Source: Flavobacteriales bacterium
GTDB lineage: Bacteria; Bacteroidota; Bacteroidia; Flavobacteriales_D; CAJJDF01
Length of the DNA stretch: 64,000 nucleotides
Direction: 5' to 3'
Assembly (NCBI GenBank): GCA_018609055.1
Contig: JABAYJ010000004.1
Location: forward strand, 108,763 to 172,762
The notes below the pieces were generated by a model. It did not search any database, was not told the DNA's origin, and was given only the letters and a program-made list of their open reading frames with translations. The position numbers and the translations under genes are program-made. Positions 1 through 9,133 of the stretch are shown here, piece by piece. The stretch's first letter is position 1, and each line of letters begins with the position of its first letter.

Positions 1-72
1 GCAACTTAATCACAAACAAATCCACCTTTACCAATTGACAAGTAAAAAACCAACTGATAAGCTAATAACAAC

Positions 73-852
73 ATGAATAATATAGAATATATTGAAAATG
101 AAATTTCTGACTTAAGAAACGAGTTGAAAAATCATCCGCTTTATAGAAACCTTGAAAACATAGATGATATCAAAGTCTTTATGGAAAACCACGTTTTTGC
201 GGTTTGGGATTTTATGTCGCTTTTGAAAAATTTACAAATCAATTTAACAACTACAAGAACTCCTTGGACACCCCCTAAAGATTCAATTTTAGCCCGATTT
301 ATAAATGAAATTGTTCATGGGGAAGAGAGTGACATTAATGAATTAAATGAACCAAAGAGTCACTTTGAAATGTACTTGGAAGCCATGGGTCAATTGGGTG
401 CTGATGCCCACGAAATTAATTCTTTTATTGATAAAGTTGAGTCAGGTCGGACCGTTGATCAAGCACTTAACGAAATAAATGTAGACCAGAGAGTAGCTGA
501 TTTTGTTAAGTTTACATTCTCTATAATCGACAGTAACCAACCTCATCTGGTTGCCTCCGCCTTTACATTTGGCCGAGAAGATGTAATTCCCGATATGTTT
601 ATAGAAATTCTGAAAAACTCTGACTCAAACAATAAACGGTACAACAAACTTACCTATTACTTAGAAAGACACATTGAATTAGATGGCGATGAGCATGGAC
701 CACTTTCTTTGAAAATGATCTCAGCATTGTGTGAAAATGACAAAGTAAAATGGGAAGAAACGTTACTTATAGCGAAACAATCTCTTAGTAAAAGGATAGA
801 GCTTTGGGATGCAATTACCGAACTAATCGAAAAAAAAATTTTGTCGAACTAA
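73..852 (+). CDS. DUF3050 family protein, haem-oxygenase-like fold
   Basis: A 259-residue soluble protein. Residues 21-50 (HPLY, then HVFAVWDFM at 40-48) and the later PWTP motif at 64-67 match what I know of the DUF3050 family (Pfam PF11251), which is predicted to adopt the all-helical haem-oxygenase-like fold. The C-terminal [13 protein letters not shown] segment (residues 197-209) carries histidines 200 and 208 and several acidic residues. This spacing resembles helices that ligate metal in haem-oxygenase-like oxidases, so a metal-dependent oxidase role is possible but not shown. It has no signal peptide. Sixteen bases separate it from the following gene, and it probably heads or belongs to the light-damage cluster downstream. 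The family call is firm and the biochemical function is unknown. Confidence 0.85.
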   Translation: MNNIEYIENEISDLRNELKNHPLYRNLENIDDIKVFMENHVFAVWDFMSLLKNLQINLTTTRTPWTPPKDSILARFINEIVHGEESDINELNEPKSHFEMYLEAMGQLGADAHEINSFIDKVESGRTVDQALNEINVDQRVADFVKFTFSIIDSNQPHLVASAFTFGREDVIPDMFIEILKNSDSNNKRYNKLTYYLERHIELDGDEHGPLSLKMISALCENDKVKWEETLLIAKQSLSKRIELWDAITELIEKKILSN

Positions 853-867
853 ACTAACAACACATCA

Positions 868-1149
868 ATGAAAACAGAACTTTCGGAATTAGACATAAAT
901 AGAATAATAGAAATGGCTTGGGAGGACAGAACTCCTTTTGAAGCCATTGAATTTCAGTTTGGTACACCCGAAGGCGAAGTAATTAAAATAATGCGTAATT
1001 CACTAAAACGTAAGAGTTTTAACCTTTGGCGAAAACGAGTGAATAGCGGAGTGAGTCAAAAGCATTTGAAAAAAAGAAATCCAGACATTGACCGATTTAA
1101 ATGCACCAGACAAAGAACAATTACTCATAATAAAATATCCAAAAGATAA
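868..1149 (+). CDS. DUF2805 / TIGR03643 family small basic protein
   Basis: A 93-residue protein. The N-terminal part (ELSELDINRIIEMAWED, then TPFEAIEFQFG around residues 23-33) is characteristic of the TIGR03643/DUF2805 family, and the C-terminal half is strongly basic. The segment with FGTPEGEVIKIMR looks like a helix-turn-helix, so nucleic-acid binding is a reasonable inference. In other bacteria these genes tend to sit beside photolyase or cryptochrome genes, as here. The stop codon abuts the ATG of the next gene (TAA then ATG at 1150), which supports one transcript. No biochemical function is established. Confidence 0.85.
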   Translation: MKTELSELDINRIIEMAWEDRTPFEAIEFQFGTPEGEVIKIMRNSLKRKSFNLWRKRVNSGVSQKHLKKRNPDIDRFKCTRQRTITHNKISKR

Positions 1150-2244
1150 ATGAATTTCCCGACAGATTACGATTCTATACTAAAGCGTATTCAAGAGATT
1201 GAACCAGTGGCCTATTGCAAATCACGTAATTTTTTGGATGGAAAAGTCACTTATTTGTCCCCTTATATTTCTCGTGGAGTAATTTCTACTAAGCAAGTTT
1301 TTGATCATGTAATGACTTTGGGATATAAACCTTACCAGATTGAAAAAATGCTTCAAGAATTAGCTTGGAGAGACTATTGGCAACAAATTTGGATAAATAA
1401 AGGAATTGAAATTGATCAAGACTTAAGATCTGAACAAAAAGGAGCCATTCACCAATCAATTTCTATTTCATTATTGCACAGAAGAACTGGTGTAACAGCA
1501 ATAGATGAAGGTATAGAAACTCTTTATGATACTGGCTATATGCACAACCACTTGAGGATGTATACTGCAGCAATAACTTGTAATATTGGCAAAAACCATT
1601 GGAGATATCCTGCTCAATGGATGTACTACCACTTACTTGATGGAGACTGGGCGAGTAATGCACTAAGCTGGCAATGGGTTGCAGGAACAAATAGTAATAA
1701 ACAATACATTGCTAATCAAGAAAATATAAATAAATACTGTAAGACTGATGACAAAGACACTTTCTTGGATATTGGATATGATGAGTTAGCTAACATTGCT
1801 GTTCCAAAAGAATTAGAAGAAATAACTGATGTTGAACTAAAAACTAATCTTCCAAAAACCAGCAAAATTGTGTTGAATGAAGAAATTCCAACAGCAATTT
1901 ATACTTATTACAATTTAGATCCTAATTGGAGAAAAGAACAAGAAATGAATCGAATACTATTACTTGAACCTTCATTTTTTAAGAAATATCCTGTTGGTGA
2001 TAAGTGCATCCAGTTTGTAACTGACTTGATAGAAAACATAGAAAACTGCCAGGTATTTATTGGAGAGTTTTTTGACTTTGAAAGTAAATTTAAACCAATA
2101 CAAGCTTATTTTAAGGAGCATCCTACCAACAATCATTTTAAAGGAATTGAGGACTCAAGAGATTGGATTTCACCTGATGTACAAGGAGATTTCAAATCTT
2201 TTTTTGGGTATTGGAAAAAAGTAAAAAAACAACTGCAGCTGTGA
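1150..2244 (+). CDS. Photolyase-like protein with FAD-binding domain only (short photolyase-like)
   Basis: A 364-residue protein matching only the C-terminal FAD-binding helical domain of the photolyase/cryptochrome superfamily. It contains TYLSPYISRG (residues 34-43), LAWRDYW (71-77) and the flavin-site signature with DGDWASN followed by WQWVAG. The N-terminal alpha/beta antenna-chromophore domain present in classical enzymes of about 450-500 residues is absent, and the protein starts directly with the helical part. Such short photolyase-like proteins are known, but their substrate is less certain. The stop overlaps the preferred GTG start of the next gene by four bases (GTGA at 2241), a sign of translational coupling to the full-length paralogue. 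It could be a single-strand-specific repair enzyme, a light sensor, or a partner of the neighbour. Confidence 0.85.
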   Translation: MNFPTDYDSILKRIQEIEPVAYCKSRNFLDGKVTYLSPYISRGVISTKQVFDHVMTLGYKPYQIEKMLQELAWRDYWQQIWINKGIEIDQDLRSEQKGAIHQSISISLLHRRTGVTAIDEGIETLYDTGYMHNHLRMYTAAITCNIGKNHWRYPAQWMYYHLLDGDWASNALSWQWVAGTNSNKQYIANQENINKYCKTDDKDTFLDIGYDELANIAVPKELEEITDVELKTNLPKTSKIVLNEEIPTAIYTYYNLDPNWRKEQEMNRILLLEPSFFKKYPVGDKCIQFVTDLIENIENCQVFIGEFFDFESKFKPIQAYFKEHPTNNHFKGIEDSRDWISPDVQGDFKSFFGYWKKVKKQLQL

Positions 2245-3698
2245 GTAACCCTGAGGTGAATATCGTTTGGCTAAAACGTGATTTGCGTACTCAAGATCAT
2301 GTTCCTCTGAAACTTGCTGAAGATTCGGCACTGCCCTACATCATACTTTTTCTTTACGAACCTTCCCTAATCGAATATCCAGATACTTCGGATAGGCACT
2401 TGCAATTTTGTTATCATTCAGTAAAACAGATGAATGAAACCTTAACAAAAACTAATCAATCGGTTACTGAATGCCATGGAGAAGCAATTGAGATTTTTAC
2501 TTATTTTACCTCTAATTATTCCGTTCAAAATGTATTTAGTTATCGCGAAAGCGGAATAAAATTGACTTGGAAAAGAGATAAAGCAATTAAGAAAATCCTA
2601 GATTCAAAAGGAATAAATTGGCAACAATCTCAAAGAGACAATGTGCTAAGAGGAATAAAAAACAGAGCCAACTGGGACAAAATATGGTACCAAACAATGA
2701 ATCAAGTTGCTTTGACAAATACCTACTCTCAAAAAGAAGAGATGACGATAGATCATCCTTTTACTTTTCCTCAAGAATTTAAAAATATACTAGAAAACTA
2801 TCCTAACTTTTTTCAGCCAGCTGGAGAGAAAAACGGTTGGAAATACTTACAATCATTCGTTAAAGACCGAGGAAGAAATTACAACCGACACATTTCTAAA
2901 CCAACAGAAAGTCGACTTTCTTGCGGGCGAATTTCGCCTTATATTTCTTGGGGAAACCTTTCTGTAAAGCAAGCTTCACAGTTTGTGGTTTCTAACCCAA
3001 ATTACCGCAGAAACAAACGCCCTTTTGATGGAATGCTCACTAGATTAAAATGGCATTGTCATTTTATTCAGAAGTTTGAAGTAGAATGTGAATACGAAAC
3101 AGATTGCTTAAATCCTGGTTACGAAACAATGGGATACGCTAACAAACCTGAATTTCTTGAAGCTTGGAAAAATGCCAAAACTGGTTATCCTCTGGTGGAT
3201 GCATGCATGCGAGCAGTTATCGAAACAGGTTGGATAAATTTTAGAATGCGTGCTATGCTCGTTTCCTTTCTTTGTTTTAATTTAGATAACGATTGGCGAA
3301 AAGGGGTTTATCATTTAGCTCAGCAATTTTTGGATTACGAACCAGGGATTCACTATCCTCAATTCCAGATGCAAGCTGGTACAACAGGGATAAATACGGT
3401 AAGAATGTATAATCCTATTAAGCAATCGCAAGACAATGATCCTGAGGGGATTTTTATCAAAAAATGGGTGCCAGAGTTGAGAGATTTCCCAGACAGATTT
3501 ATTCACGAACCTTGGAAAGCAACTGCTATTGATTTAATTGATTGTGGAATAACTTTGGGAGAGGATTATCCTCATCCAATTGTTGACTTGAAAGAAACAG
3601 CAAAAGTAGCCAGAGCAAAAATTTGGGGACACAGAAAAACGAAAGAAGTACGCGAGAATAAACGAAGAATAGTCACTTTACACACTAGAAATAAATAA
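2241..3698 (+). CDS. Cryptochrome / deoxyribodipyrimidine photolyase, full length
   Basis: A flavoprotein predicted to repair UV pyrimidine dimers with blue light, or to act as a cryptochrome. I place the start at GTG 2241, giving 485 residues. The longer TTG start at 2211 would overlap the upstream gene by 34 bases and add residues before the family's usual VNIVWLKRDLR beginning. The N-terminal antenna domain covers about residues 5-135. The FAD domain carries SCGRISPYISWG, TRLKWHCHF, GYPLVDACMRA, FRMRAMLVSF and FLDYEPGIHYPQFQMQ, all typical. GTGA overlap with the FAD-only paralogue and a three-base gap to the flavin reductase-like gene indicate one operon. Whether it is a CPD photolyase, a 6-4 photolyase or a cryptochrome cannot be settled by eye. 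Confidence 0.92.
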   Translation: MSNPEVNIVWLKRDLRTQDHVPLKLAEDSALPYIILFLYEPSLIEYPDTSDRHLQFCYHSVKQMNETLTKTNQSVTECHGEAIEIFTYFTSNYSVQNVFSYRESGIKLTWKRDKAIKKILDSKGINWQQSQRDNVLRGIKNRANWDKIWYQTMNQVALTNTYSQKEEMTIDHPFTFPQEFKNILENYPNFFQPAGEKNGWKYLQSFVKDRGRNYNRHISKPTESRLSCGRISPYISWGNLSVKQASQFVVSNPNYRRNKRPFDGMLTRLKWHCHFIQKFEVECEYETDCLNPGYETMGYANKPEFLEAWKNAKTGYPLVDACMRAVIETGWINFRMRAMLVSFLCFNLDNDWRKGVYHLAQQFLDYEPGIHYPQFQMQAGTTGINTVRMYNPIKQSQDNDPEGIFIKKWVPELRDFPDRFIHEPWKATAIDLIDCGITLGEDYPHPIVDLKETAKVARAKIWGHRKTKEVRENKRRIVTLHTRNK

Positions 3699-3701
3699 GA
3701 A

Positions 3702-4340
3702 ATGCATCTAACTAAAAAAGACTTAGAAGAGACAGACAGAGTAAAAAAACTCAACATAATTAACTCTATATCTGGAATTAAACCTGCAAATTTAATTGGA
3801 ACAGTATCTAAAGATAAATTATCTAATGTGGCCATTTTCAGCTCTATCGTTCATTTGGGAAGTAATCCTGCATTAATAGGTTTTATTGCTAGGCCAACAG
3901 GCGAAGTACCAAGAAACACCTACGATAATATTCTTGAAAACGGACATTATACAATTAATCATGTTGGAGAAGGCTTTGTCAAAAAAGCCCATTACACTTC
4001 AGCAAAGTTTGATACAGATGTATCTGAATTTGATGCATGTGGACTTACAGAAGAATATCTATTTGATTTTAAAGCACCTTTTGTAAAAGAAAGCGGAATA
4101 AAACTTGGAATGAAATACGTAGAAAGTATGCCAATAGAAATAAACGGAACTATTCTGGTAATTGGAGAAGTAGAACACGTAATCATCCCTGATGAAGCAC
4201 TAAACGATAAAGGATATATTGATTTGGCAGAAGCCGAAGTTACAGGTATATCTGGTTTAAACAGCTACTACAAATTAGAAAAAATCGGTTCTTTTCCTTA
4301 CGCACGAGTAAGCGAAGTTCCTGATTTTAAAAACAACTAA
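3702..4340 (+). CDS. Flavin reductase-like protein (FMN-binding split barrel)
   Basis: A 212-residue cytosolic protein of the flavin reductase-like family (split beta-barrel binding FMN). Residues 22-60 (NSISGIKPANLIGTVS, then SNVAIFSSIVHLGSNP) are the usual flavin-binding N-terminus. PTGEVPRNTYDNI and HYTINHVGEGFVKKAHYTSA follow in the typical positions. It lies three bases after the photolyase stop, with the same orientation. I infer, without proof, that it could reduce free or photolyase-bound flavin, or act in oxidative-stress metabolism. Family members also include oxygenase partners and pigment-related proteins, so the physiological substrate remains open. Confidence 0.85.
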   Translation: MHLTKKDLEETDRVKKLNIINSISGIKPANLIGTVSKDKLSNVAIFSSIVHLGSNPALIGFIARPTGEVPRNTYDNILENGHYTINHVGEGFVKKAHYTSAKFDTDVSEFDACGLTEEYLFDFKAPFVKESGIKLGMKYVESMPIEINGTILVIGEVEHVIIPDEALNDKGYIDLAEAEVTGISGLNSYYKLEKIGSFPYARVSEVPDFKNN

Positions 4341-4343
4341 CAT

Positions 4344-4487
4344 TTGAAAAAGCAACATCTCCCAACAAAAATTTGCCTTGTATGCGAAAGACCATTTACT
4401 TGGCGCAAGAAATGGGAAAAGGTTTGGGATGAAGTGAAGTATTGCAGTGAAAAATGCAGAAGAAACAAACCAAAAAAGAATGAGTAA
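4344..4487 (+). CDS. DUF2256 zinc-ribbon-like microprotein (47 aa)
   Basis: A short gene of 47 codons plus stop, starting with TTG at 4344. The product has two cysteine pairs, CLVC at residues 11-14 and CSEKC at 34-38. Between them is the [16 protein letters not shown] stretch that defines the DUF2256 family, whose genes are often found beside photolyase genes. Zinc binding through the four cysteines is inferred. The end overlaps the ATG of the next photolyase-related gene by eight bases (ATGAGTAA at 4480-4487), so the two are probably translationally coupled. Recognition is by motif, and no function is established for the family. Confidence 0.85.
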   Translation: MKKQHLPTKICLVCERPFTWRKKWEKVWDEVKYCSEKCRRNKPKKNE

Positions 4488-5961
4488 AGCAAACTTAGTT
4501 TTTCCACATCAATTACATCAAGACTTGTCTCTATTTGAAAATGGGGCTCCTATTTACTTGATTGAGGAATATTTATTTTTTAGCCAATATAAATTTCACA
4601 AGCAAAAAATTGCGTTTCATAGAGCTACTATGCAGTTTTACAAACAGCATTTGGAAGCCAATGGAATAGCTGTGAATTACATTGAAGCCAAAAGCGAATT
4701 ATCCGACATTAGGAAATTAATTCCTCACTTGAACAAAGAAGGTATTGAAACTCTTTGTTATCGAAATCCTACGGATTACAACTTAGAAAAAAGACTAAAC
4801 GAAGGGATAGAAAAGTTCAATTTAAAGAAAATTGAATCTCCTACATTATTGTTTATCAATTCAAAAGAGGATTTAAGCACTTTTTTTAAACCGACAAAAA
4901 AGAAGTTTTTTCAAACTAGTTTTTATAAAAGTGAGCGAACAAGGCTAAATATTTTGATGGATGAAGAAGGAGGCTACGAAGGAGGGAAATTATCCTTTGA
5001 TGGTGATAACAGAAAAAAATATCCAGCTAAAAAAACTCCTCCTACTATTCACTTCCCTGAAGCAACTGAGTTCCATAAAGAAGCCTTGGGGTATGTAGAG
5101 AAGAACTTTAAAGACAACTACGGAGAAATCAATAAAGAGACTTACTATCCAGTAACTTTTGAACAAACAGAGGCTTGGCTCAATCAGTTTTTGGAAACCC
5201 GATTTCACGAGTTTGGCGATTATGAAGATGCGATTGTAAAAGAAGAAATTTTCTTGAATCACAGTATGCTTACTCCAATGCTTAATGTTGGATTTATTCA
5301 ACCAAAATACATCATTGAAAAAGCCATTAACTTTGCCAAAAAGCAGAACGTTCCGTTAAATTCTTTAGAAGGATTTGTAAGACAAATAATGGGCTGGAGA
5401 GAGTTCATTAGAGGAATGTATGAAGCCAAAGGGCGAGAATCTAGAATTAAAAACTATTGGGGATTTACTCGAAAAATACCTGCTTCATTTTATGATGGAA
5501 CAACTGGAATAGTTCCTGTGGATGATGCCATAAAAAAAGTGCTTAAAACTGGGTATTGCCATCACATTGAACGACTGATGATTTTGGGAAATTTTATGCT
5601 TCTTTGCGAGTTTGATCCAGACGAAGTTTACCAATGGTTTATGGAATTATTTATAGATTCCTACGATTGGGTAATGGTTCCTAATGTATATGGAATGAGC
5701 CAATTTGCAGATGGAGGTTTCTTTGCTACCAAGCCCTACATTAGCGGAAGTAATTACGTGATAAAAATGAGCAATTACAAAAAAGCAGGCGATTGGCAAG
5801 CCACTTGGGATGGATTATTCTGGAGATTTATGCACGTGCACAAAGATTTCTTTGTAAAAAACCCGAGGCTAGGAATGTTGGTTAGAAACTTTGACAACCA
5901 ATCTCCCGAAAAGCGAAATGGACATTTGGAAGCGGCTGAAAAGTTTATGAAAGAGTTATAA
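4480..5961 (+). CDS. Deoxyribodipyrimidine photolyase-related protein (DPRP) lacking most Fe-S cysteines
   Basis: A 493-residue photolyase-related (DPRP, Pfam PF04244) flavoprotein. ATG 4480 is chosen because it gives the normal [16 protein letters not shown] start. The GTG at 4447 would add 11 residues deep inside the upstream gene. Family landmarks are [53 protein letters not shown] and [11 protein letters not shown]. Characterised relatives (bacterial 6-4 photolyases and CryB-type proteins) hold a 4Fe-4S cluster on four cysteines. Here the first equivalent, Cys360, is present, but the region [16 protein letters not shown] that should supply the other three has none. The protein may therefore lack the cluster. 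It is the last gene of the tight light-damage cluster. Confidence 0.9.
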   Translation: MSKANLVFPHQLHQDLSLFENGAPIYLIEEYLFFSQYKFHKQKIAFHRATMQFYKQHLEANGIAVNYIEAKSELSDIRKLIPHLNKEGIETLCYRNPTDYNLEKRLNEGIEKFNLKKIESPTLLFINSKEDLSTFFKPTKKKFFQTSFYKSERTRLNILMDEEGGYEGGKLSFDGDNRKKYPAKKTPPTIHFPEATEFHKEALGYVEKNFKDNYGEINKETYYPVTFEQTEAWLNQFLETRFHEFGDYEDAIVKEEIFLNHSMLTPMLNVGFIQPKYIIEKAINFAKKQNVPLNSLEGFVRQIMGWREFIRGMYEAKGRESRIKNYWGFTRKIPASFYDGTTGIVPVDDAIKKVLKTGYCHHIERLMILGNFMLLCEFDPDEVYQWFMELFIDSYDWVMVPNVYGMSQFADGGFFATKPYISGSNYVIKMSNYKKAGDWQATWDGLFWRFMHVHKDFFVKNPRLGMLVRNFDNQSPEKRNGHLEAAEKFMKEL

Positions 5962-5969
5962 TATTTAAA

Positions 5970-6011
5970 AGGAAAGACTTTGAGATATCGTCCAAAGGAC
6001 ATAACTTTCCT
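5970..6011. promoter_or_regulatory. Nested inverted repeat before the sulfatase gene
   Basis: AGGAAAG at 5970-5976 pairs with CTTTCCT at 6005-6011, and CTTTG (5978-5982) pairs with CAAAG (5993-5997) inside it. The element fills the 53-base gap between the photolyase-related gene and the sulfatase start. No T-run follows, so it is not a classical terminator. It could be a weak terminator or an mRNA structure near the sulfatase start. Confidence 0.35.
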
Positions 6012-6014
6012 ATT

Positions 6015-7337
6015 ATGAAAAAAATACTTTTATTTTCCTTAGCTGTCTTTGCTCTTATTAATTGCAAAAAAGACAAAGAATCTGAATTAGAATGTAGTAC
6101 TACAACAACTACTGTTGCAACTAAACCAAACATCTTGTTAATAATTGCAGAAGATATGGGATTGGATGCTACTCCTGGTTATAATATTGGGACAGTAAAA
6201 CCAAATATGCCTAATCTTCAGCAGATTATAAATACTGGAGTGAGGTATAATAACTTTTGGTCGTACCCAACTTGTACTCCCACTAGAGCTAGTATTTTAA
6301 CAGGTAAATATGGGTTTAGAACTAATGTTGTAAAAGTTGACGACCCTTTATCAACTACTGAAACTTCTCTTCAATCTCATATAAGTAGCCAAACCGGAAA
6401 TGCCTATGCAACTGCAGTAATTGGAAAATGGCATTTATCAAGAACGCCTTCTCACCCAACTGATATGGGTGTTGGATATTATGCAGGATTACTAACTGGA
6501 GCTGCTGGCTCATACACGAACTGGAATCTTACAGAAAATGGCGTTACTACAACTAACACAGATTACATAACAACAAAAATTACCGATTTAGCTATCGATT
6601 GGAAAGATGCTCAAACTAAGCCTTGGTTTTTGTGGTTAGCTTACACAGCTCCACACACTCCTTTTCATTTACCACCAGATAGTCTTCATTCACAAGGAAT
6701 GTTACCATCTGATGCTGCAAGTATTGCTGCAAATCCACAGCCTTATTTCATGGCAATGATAGAAGCAATGGATAGCGAAATGGGACGATTCATCAACTCC
6801 ATGTCACAATCAGAAAAAGACAATACGATTATTATTTTTATTGGAGATAATGGAACTACAGGTCAAGTTGTACAGCAATATGCTTCGCAAAGATCAAAAG
6901 GATCAGTGTATCAAGGTGGAATAAATACACCTTTGATAGTTTCTGGAGCTGGAGTAAATAGAATGAACGAAACGGATGATGCATTTGTAGGAACAGTAGA
7001 TTTATTTGCTACGATTGCTGATTTAGCTGGAACTGGAACTTCAGAAATTAACGACAGTAAAAGTATAAAAAGAACATTTTCTGAGGCTGGTTACTTACCA
7101 AAAAACTATATTTATTCTGAGGTTGGAAATACTACAAATACCAACACAGATTATACGATTAGAAACGCTACCCACAAATACATTATGTTTGATGATGGTT
7201 CAGAGGCTTTGTATGATTTATTATCAAACCCTTTTGAAAACCCAAATTTAATGGCTCCACAAATACTTCCATTAAGCAATGCTGATAGTACTATAAAAGC
7301 TGAATTGGAAGCTGAGATTGTGAATATTAGGATGTAA
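6015..7337 (+). CDS. Sulfatase family lipoprotein
   Basis: A 440-residue type I sulfatase predicted to hydrolyse sulfate esters at the cell envelope. Residues 1-17 form a lipoprotein signal peptide ending in LINC, with lipid-attached Cys17. PNILLIIAEDMG provides part of the metal site. Cys87 lies in the signature CTPTR followed by ASILTG, the sequence oxidised to formylglycine in active enzymes. GKWHLS and the later IGDNG motif complete the usual active-site set. No sulfatase-maturing enzyme gene is present in this window. The specific substrate, such as an algal polysaccharide or a small sulfate ester, cannot be read from the sequence. A 14-base gap separates its stop from the longest frame of the next gene. 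Confidence 0.9.
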   Translation: MKKILLFSLAVFALINCKKDKESELECSTTTTTVATKPNILLIIAEDMGLDATPGYNIGTVKPNMPNLQQIINTGVRYNNFWSYPTCTPTRASILTGKYGFRTNVVKVDDPLSTTETSLQSHISSQTGNAYATAVIGKWHLSRTPSHPTDMGVGYYAGLLTGAAGSYTNWNLTENGVTTTNTDYITTKITDLAIDWKDAQTKPWFLWLAYTAPHTPFHLPPDSLHSQGMLPSDAASIAANPQPYFMAMIEAMDSEMGRFINSMSQSEKDNTIIIFIGDNGTTGQVVQQYASQRSKGSVYQGGINTPLIVSGAGVNRMNETDDAFVGTVDLFATIADLAGTGTSEINDSKSIKRTFSEAGYLPKNYIYSEVGNTTNTNTDYTIRNATHKYIMFDDGSEALYDLLSNPFENPNLMAPQILPLSNADSTIKAELEAEIVNIRM

Positions 7338-7368
7338 TATATTCTAAGTATTGACGTTAATTATTGAA

Positions 7369-8181
7369 ATGAAAAAATTTATTCTCACCCTATTAATTCT
7401 TATTCCAATACTTTGTATTGGTCAAAACAATCCTCATTTCTTTTTAACTGAAAGTTCACTTAGGTACGAACGAGAAATTACTTACAATAAAGTAAACACA
7501 ATGTTTTCGAGATTCGATAGTAATGAAAATTTAATTGCTAAAAACTATGATACTATCTTTTATAAAGATGGGAAATATGTTGAAAAGGAAAAAACACCTC
7601 GGCAAATACTTTTTGAGGAAATTTTTGGCCCTTCTTATGAAAGTCATTGTAAAGTATTAAAAACGTCTTTTAACAAAGATTCTTGTGGAGTTTGTTCTGG
7701 TAAAAAAGTCTGGGAATTATTTTATGATTCATTGAATAGAGCTACAAAGCTCACTATTATCTTTAGAGAAAAGTTGGTTTATTCAGAATATTACCGATAT
7801 GATTCTTTGAATCGACTTATTTTTTCAAAAAGAACTGTTGGCGAAAAGTACGCTTGCTGTTTTCTAAATGATGATGGTTATGTAATTGCTTACAACAATT
7901 ACTTTTCCTCTGGCGAATTAATTGTCATAAAACAATACTCTTACAGTAGTGACACTATAACAAGAACTTCTTTTGATTCTCTTGAAAATAAAGCTATTAC
8001 AAAATTTGTTTACGACAAAAACGGCAATCTAGCTTATAAAGTAGGCTATGATTACAGGTCAAAAAAAGTAGAAAATAAAAAATGGACAATCATCTATGAT
8101 ACGAAAAACAATCCTACTTCAATAAGTTACTTTTTAGACGATAAAATCATTTATAAAACTGAAAAGGAATACTTTTATTAA
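7369..8181 (+). CDS. Secreted protein of unknown function with YD-like motifs
   Basis: A 270-residue protein that I do not recognise as a named family. ATG 7369 is chosen because it begins a clean signal peptide (MKKFILTLLILIPILCIGQ). The TTG at 7351 would add six residues before it. The mature part repeats short aromatic units such as YDSLNRATKL, YDSLNRLIF and YDKNGNLAY, which resemble YD/RHS-type beta-strand repeats. There is one CGVC pair. No T9SS sorting domain is seen, so a periplasmic or outer-surface location is likely. The stop overlaps the stop region of yicC on the other strand by four bases. Confidence 0.6.
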   Translation: MKKFILTLLILIPILCIGQNNPHFFLTESSLRYEREITYNKVNTMFSRFDSNENLIAKNYDTIFYKDGKYVEKEKTPRQILFEEIFGPSYESHCKVLKTSFNKDSCGVCSGKKVWELFYDSLNRATKLTIIFREKLVYSEYYRYDSLNRLIFSKRTVGEKYACCFLNDDGYVIAYNNYFSSGELIVIKQYSYSSDTITRTSFDSLENKAITKFVYDKNGNLAYKVGYDYRSKKVENKKWTIIYDTKNNPTSISYFLDDKIIYKTEKEYFY

Positions 8182-9053
8182 AGCGTATTCAATATCTGTT
8201 CTTTAATTTTCTCCAACTGATCTTTCATTTCCACCACAATCTTTTGAATCTCTTGGTGGTTGGCTTTTGAACCTAAAGTGTTTACTTCTCTACCGATTTC
8301 TTGAGCGATAAATCCAAGCTTTTTCCCTTCAGAAGCATCATTTTTCATTACATCCAAAAAGTAGGATAAATGACCAGAAAGCCTTACTTTTTCCTCAGTA
8401 ACGTCATATTTTTCGATAAAATAGATCAATTCTTGCTCAAATCTGTTTTGGTCAAATTGTGGACTGTCTAGCTTTTCTTCTAAATTAGATTTCAATCTAG
8501 CCTTTACAGTTTCAATTCTTTCTCCTTCGTATTTTTCTACTTCTGTAAGCAATTCTCCTATTCGGTTTATGTAACCTGAAAACTCTTTATGCAATGCTTC
8601 TCCTTCTCTATTTCTGAACTCTTGAAAGTTTACCACAGCTTCTTCAATCATTACCTCAACTGCTTTCCATTCTTCTGGATCTAGCTCTTCTTTTTCTTGC
8701 GAATACACCTCTGGCATCTTCATAGCAAGCTCCATTAATTTTGCATCATCATTTACTCCTAATGAGTTAGAAAGTGCTTTTAAATCATTGAAATAAGTGG
8801 TTACTACTTCGTGATTTACTTTTGCAGAATTGCTTTTTGGTGGCATCTCTACATAAATACCAAAATCTACTTTTCCTCTCACAATTAACTTAGATAGTTT
8901 CTTGTTCAATGTCAATTCATTTTCACGGTAAAAACCTGGCATTCTCATATTTAAATCAAAATACTTACTGTTAAGCGATTTGATTTCGATATTTATTTTC
9001 TTATCGTTATAAGTTCCGGTAGTTTTTCCGTAACCTGTCATTGATTGAATCAT
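8178..9053 (-). CDS. yicC: YicC family endoribonuclease
   Basis: A 291-residue protein of the YicC/YloC family, whose characterised members are endoribonucleases linked to small-RNA turnover and stationary-phase physiology. The start at 9053 gives the invariant family opening MIQSMTGYG. Upstream in-frame codons back to 9155 would add 34 unrelated residues. IEIKSLNSKYFDLNMRMP and the C-terminal GREVNTLGSKAN motif are characteristic. The gene is convergent with the secreted protein gene before it, with the two stops overlapping. No partner gene is evident in the immediate neighbourhood. Confidence 0.93.
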   Translation of the reverse strand: MIQSMTGYGKTTGTYNDKKINIEIKSLNSKYFDLNMRMPGFYRENELTLNKKLSKLIVRGKVDFGIYVEMPPKSNSAKVNHEVVTTYFNDLKALSNSLGVNDDAKLMELAMKMPEVYSQEKEELDPEEWKAVEVMIEEAVVNFQEFRNREGEALHKEFSGYINRIGELLTEVEKYEGERIETVKARLKSNLEEKLDSPQFDQNRFEQELIYFIEKYDVTEEKVRLSGHLSYFLDVMKNDASEGKKLGFIAQEIGREVNTLGSKANHQEIQKIVVEMKDQLEKIKEQILNTL

Positions 9054-9133
9054 AGTGATTGGTTTTGTTGTTGCAAAGGTAAGGTTTATTGTTCTATTTA
9101 TTTGTTGTAGTCTCTGCTCTTTCTTCTTTTTGC

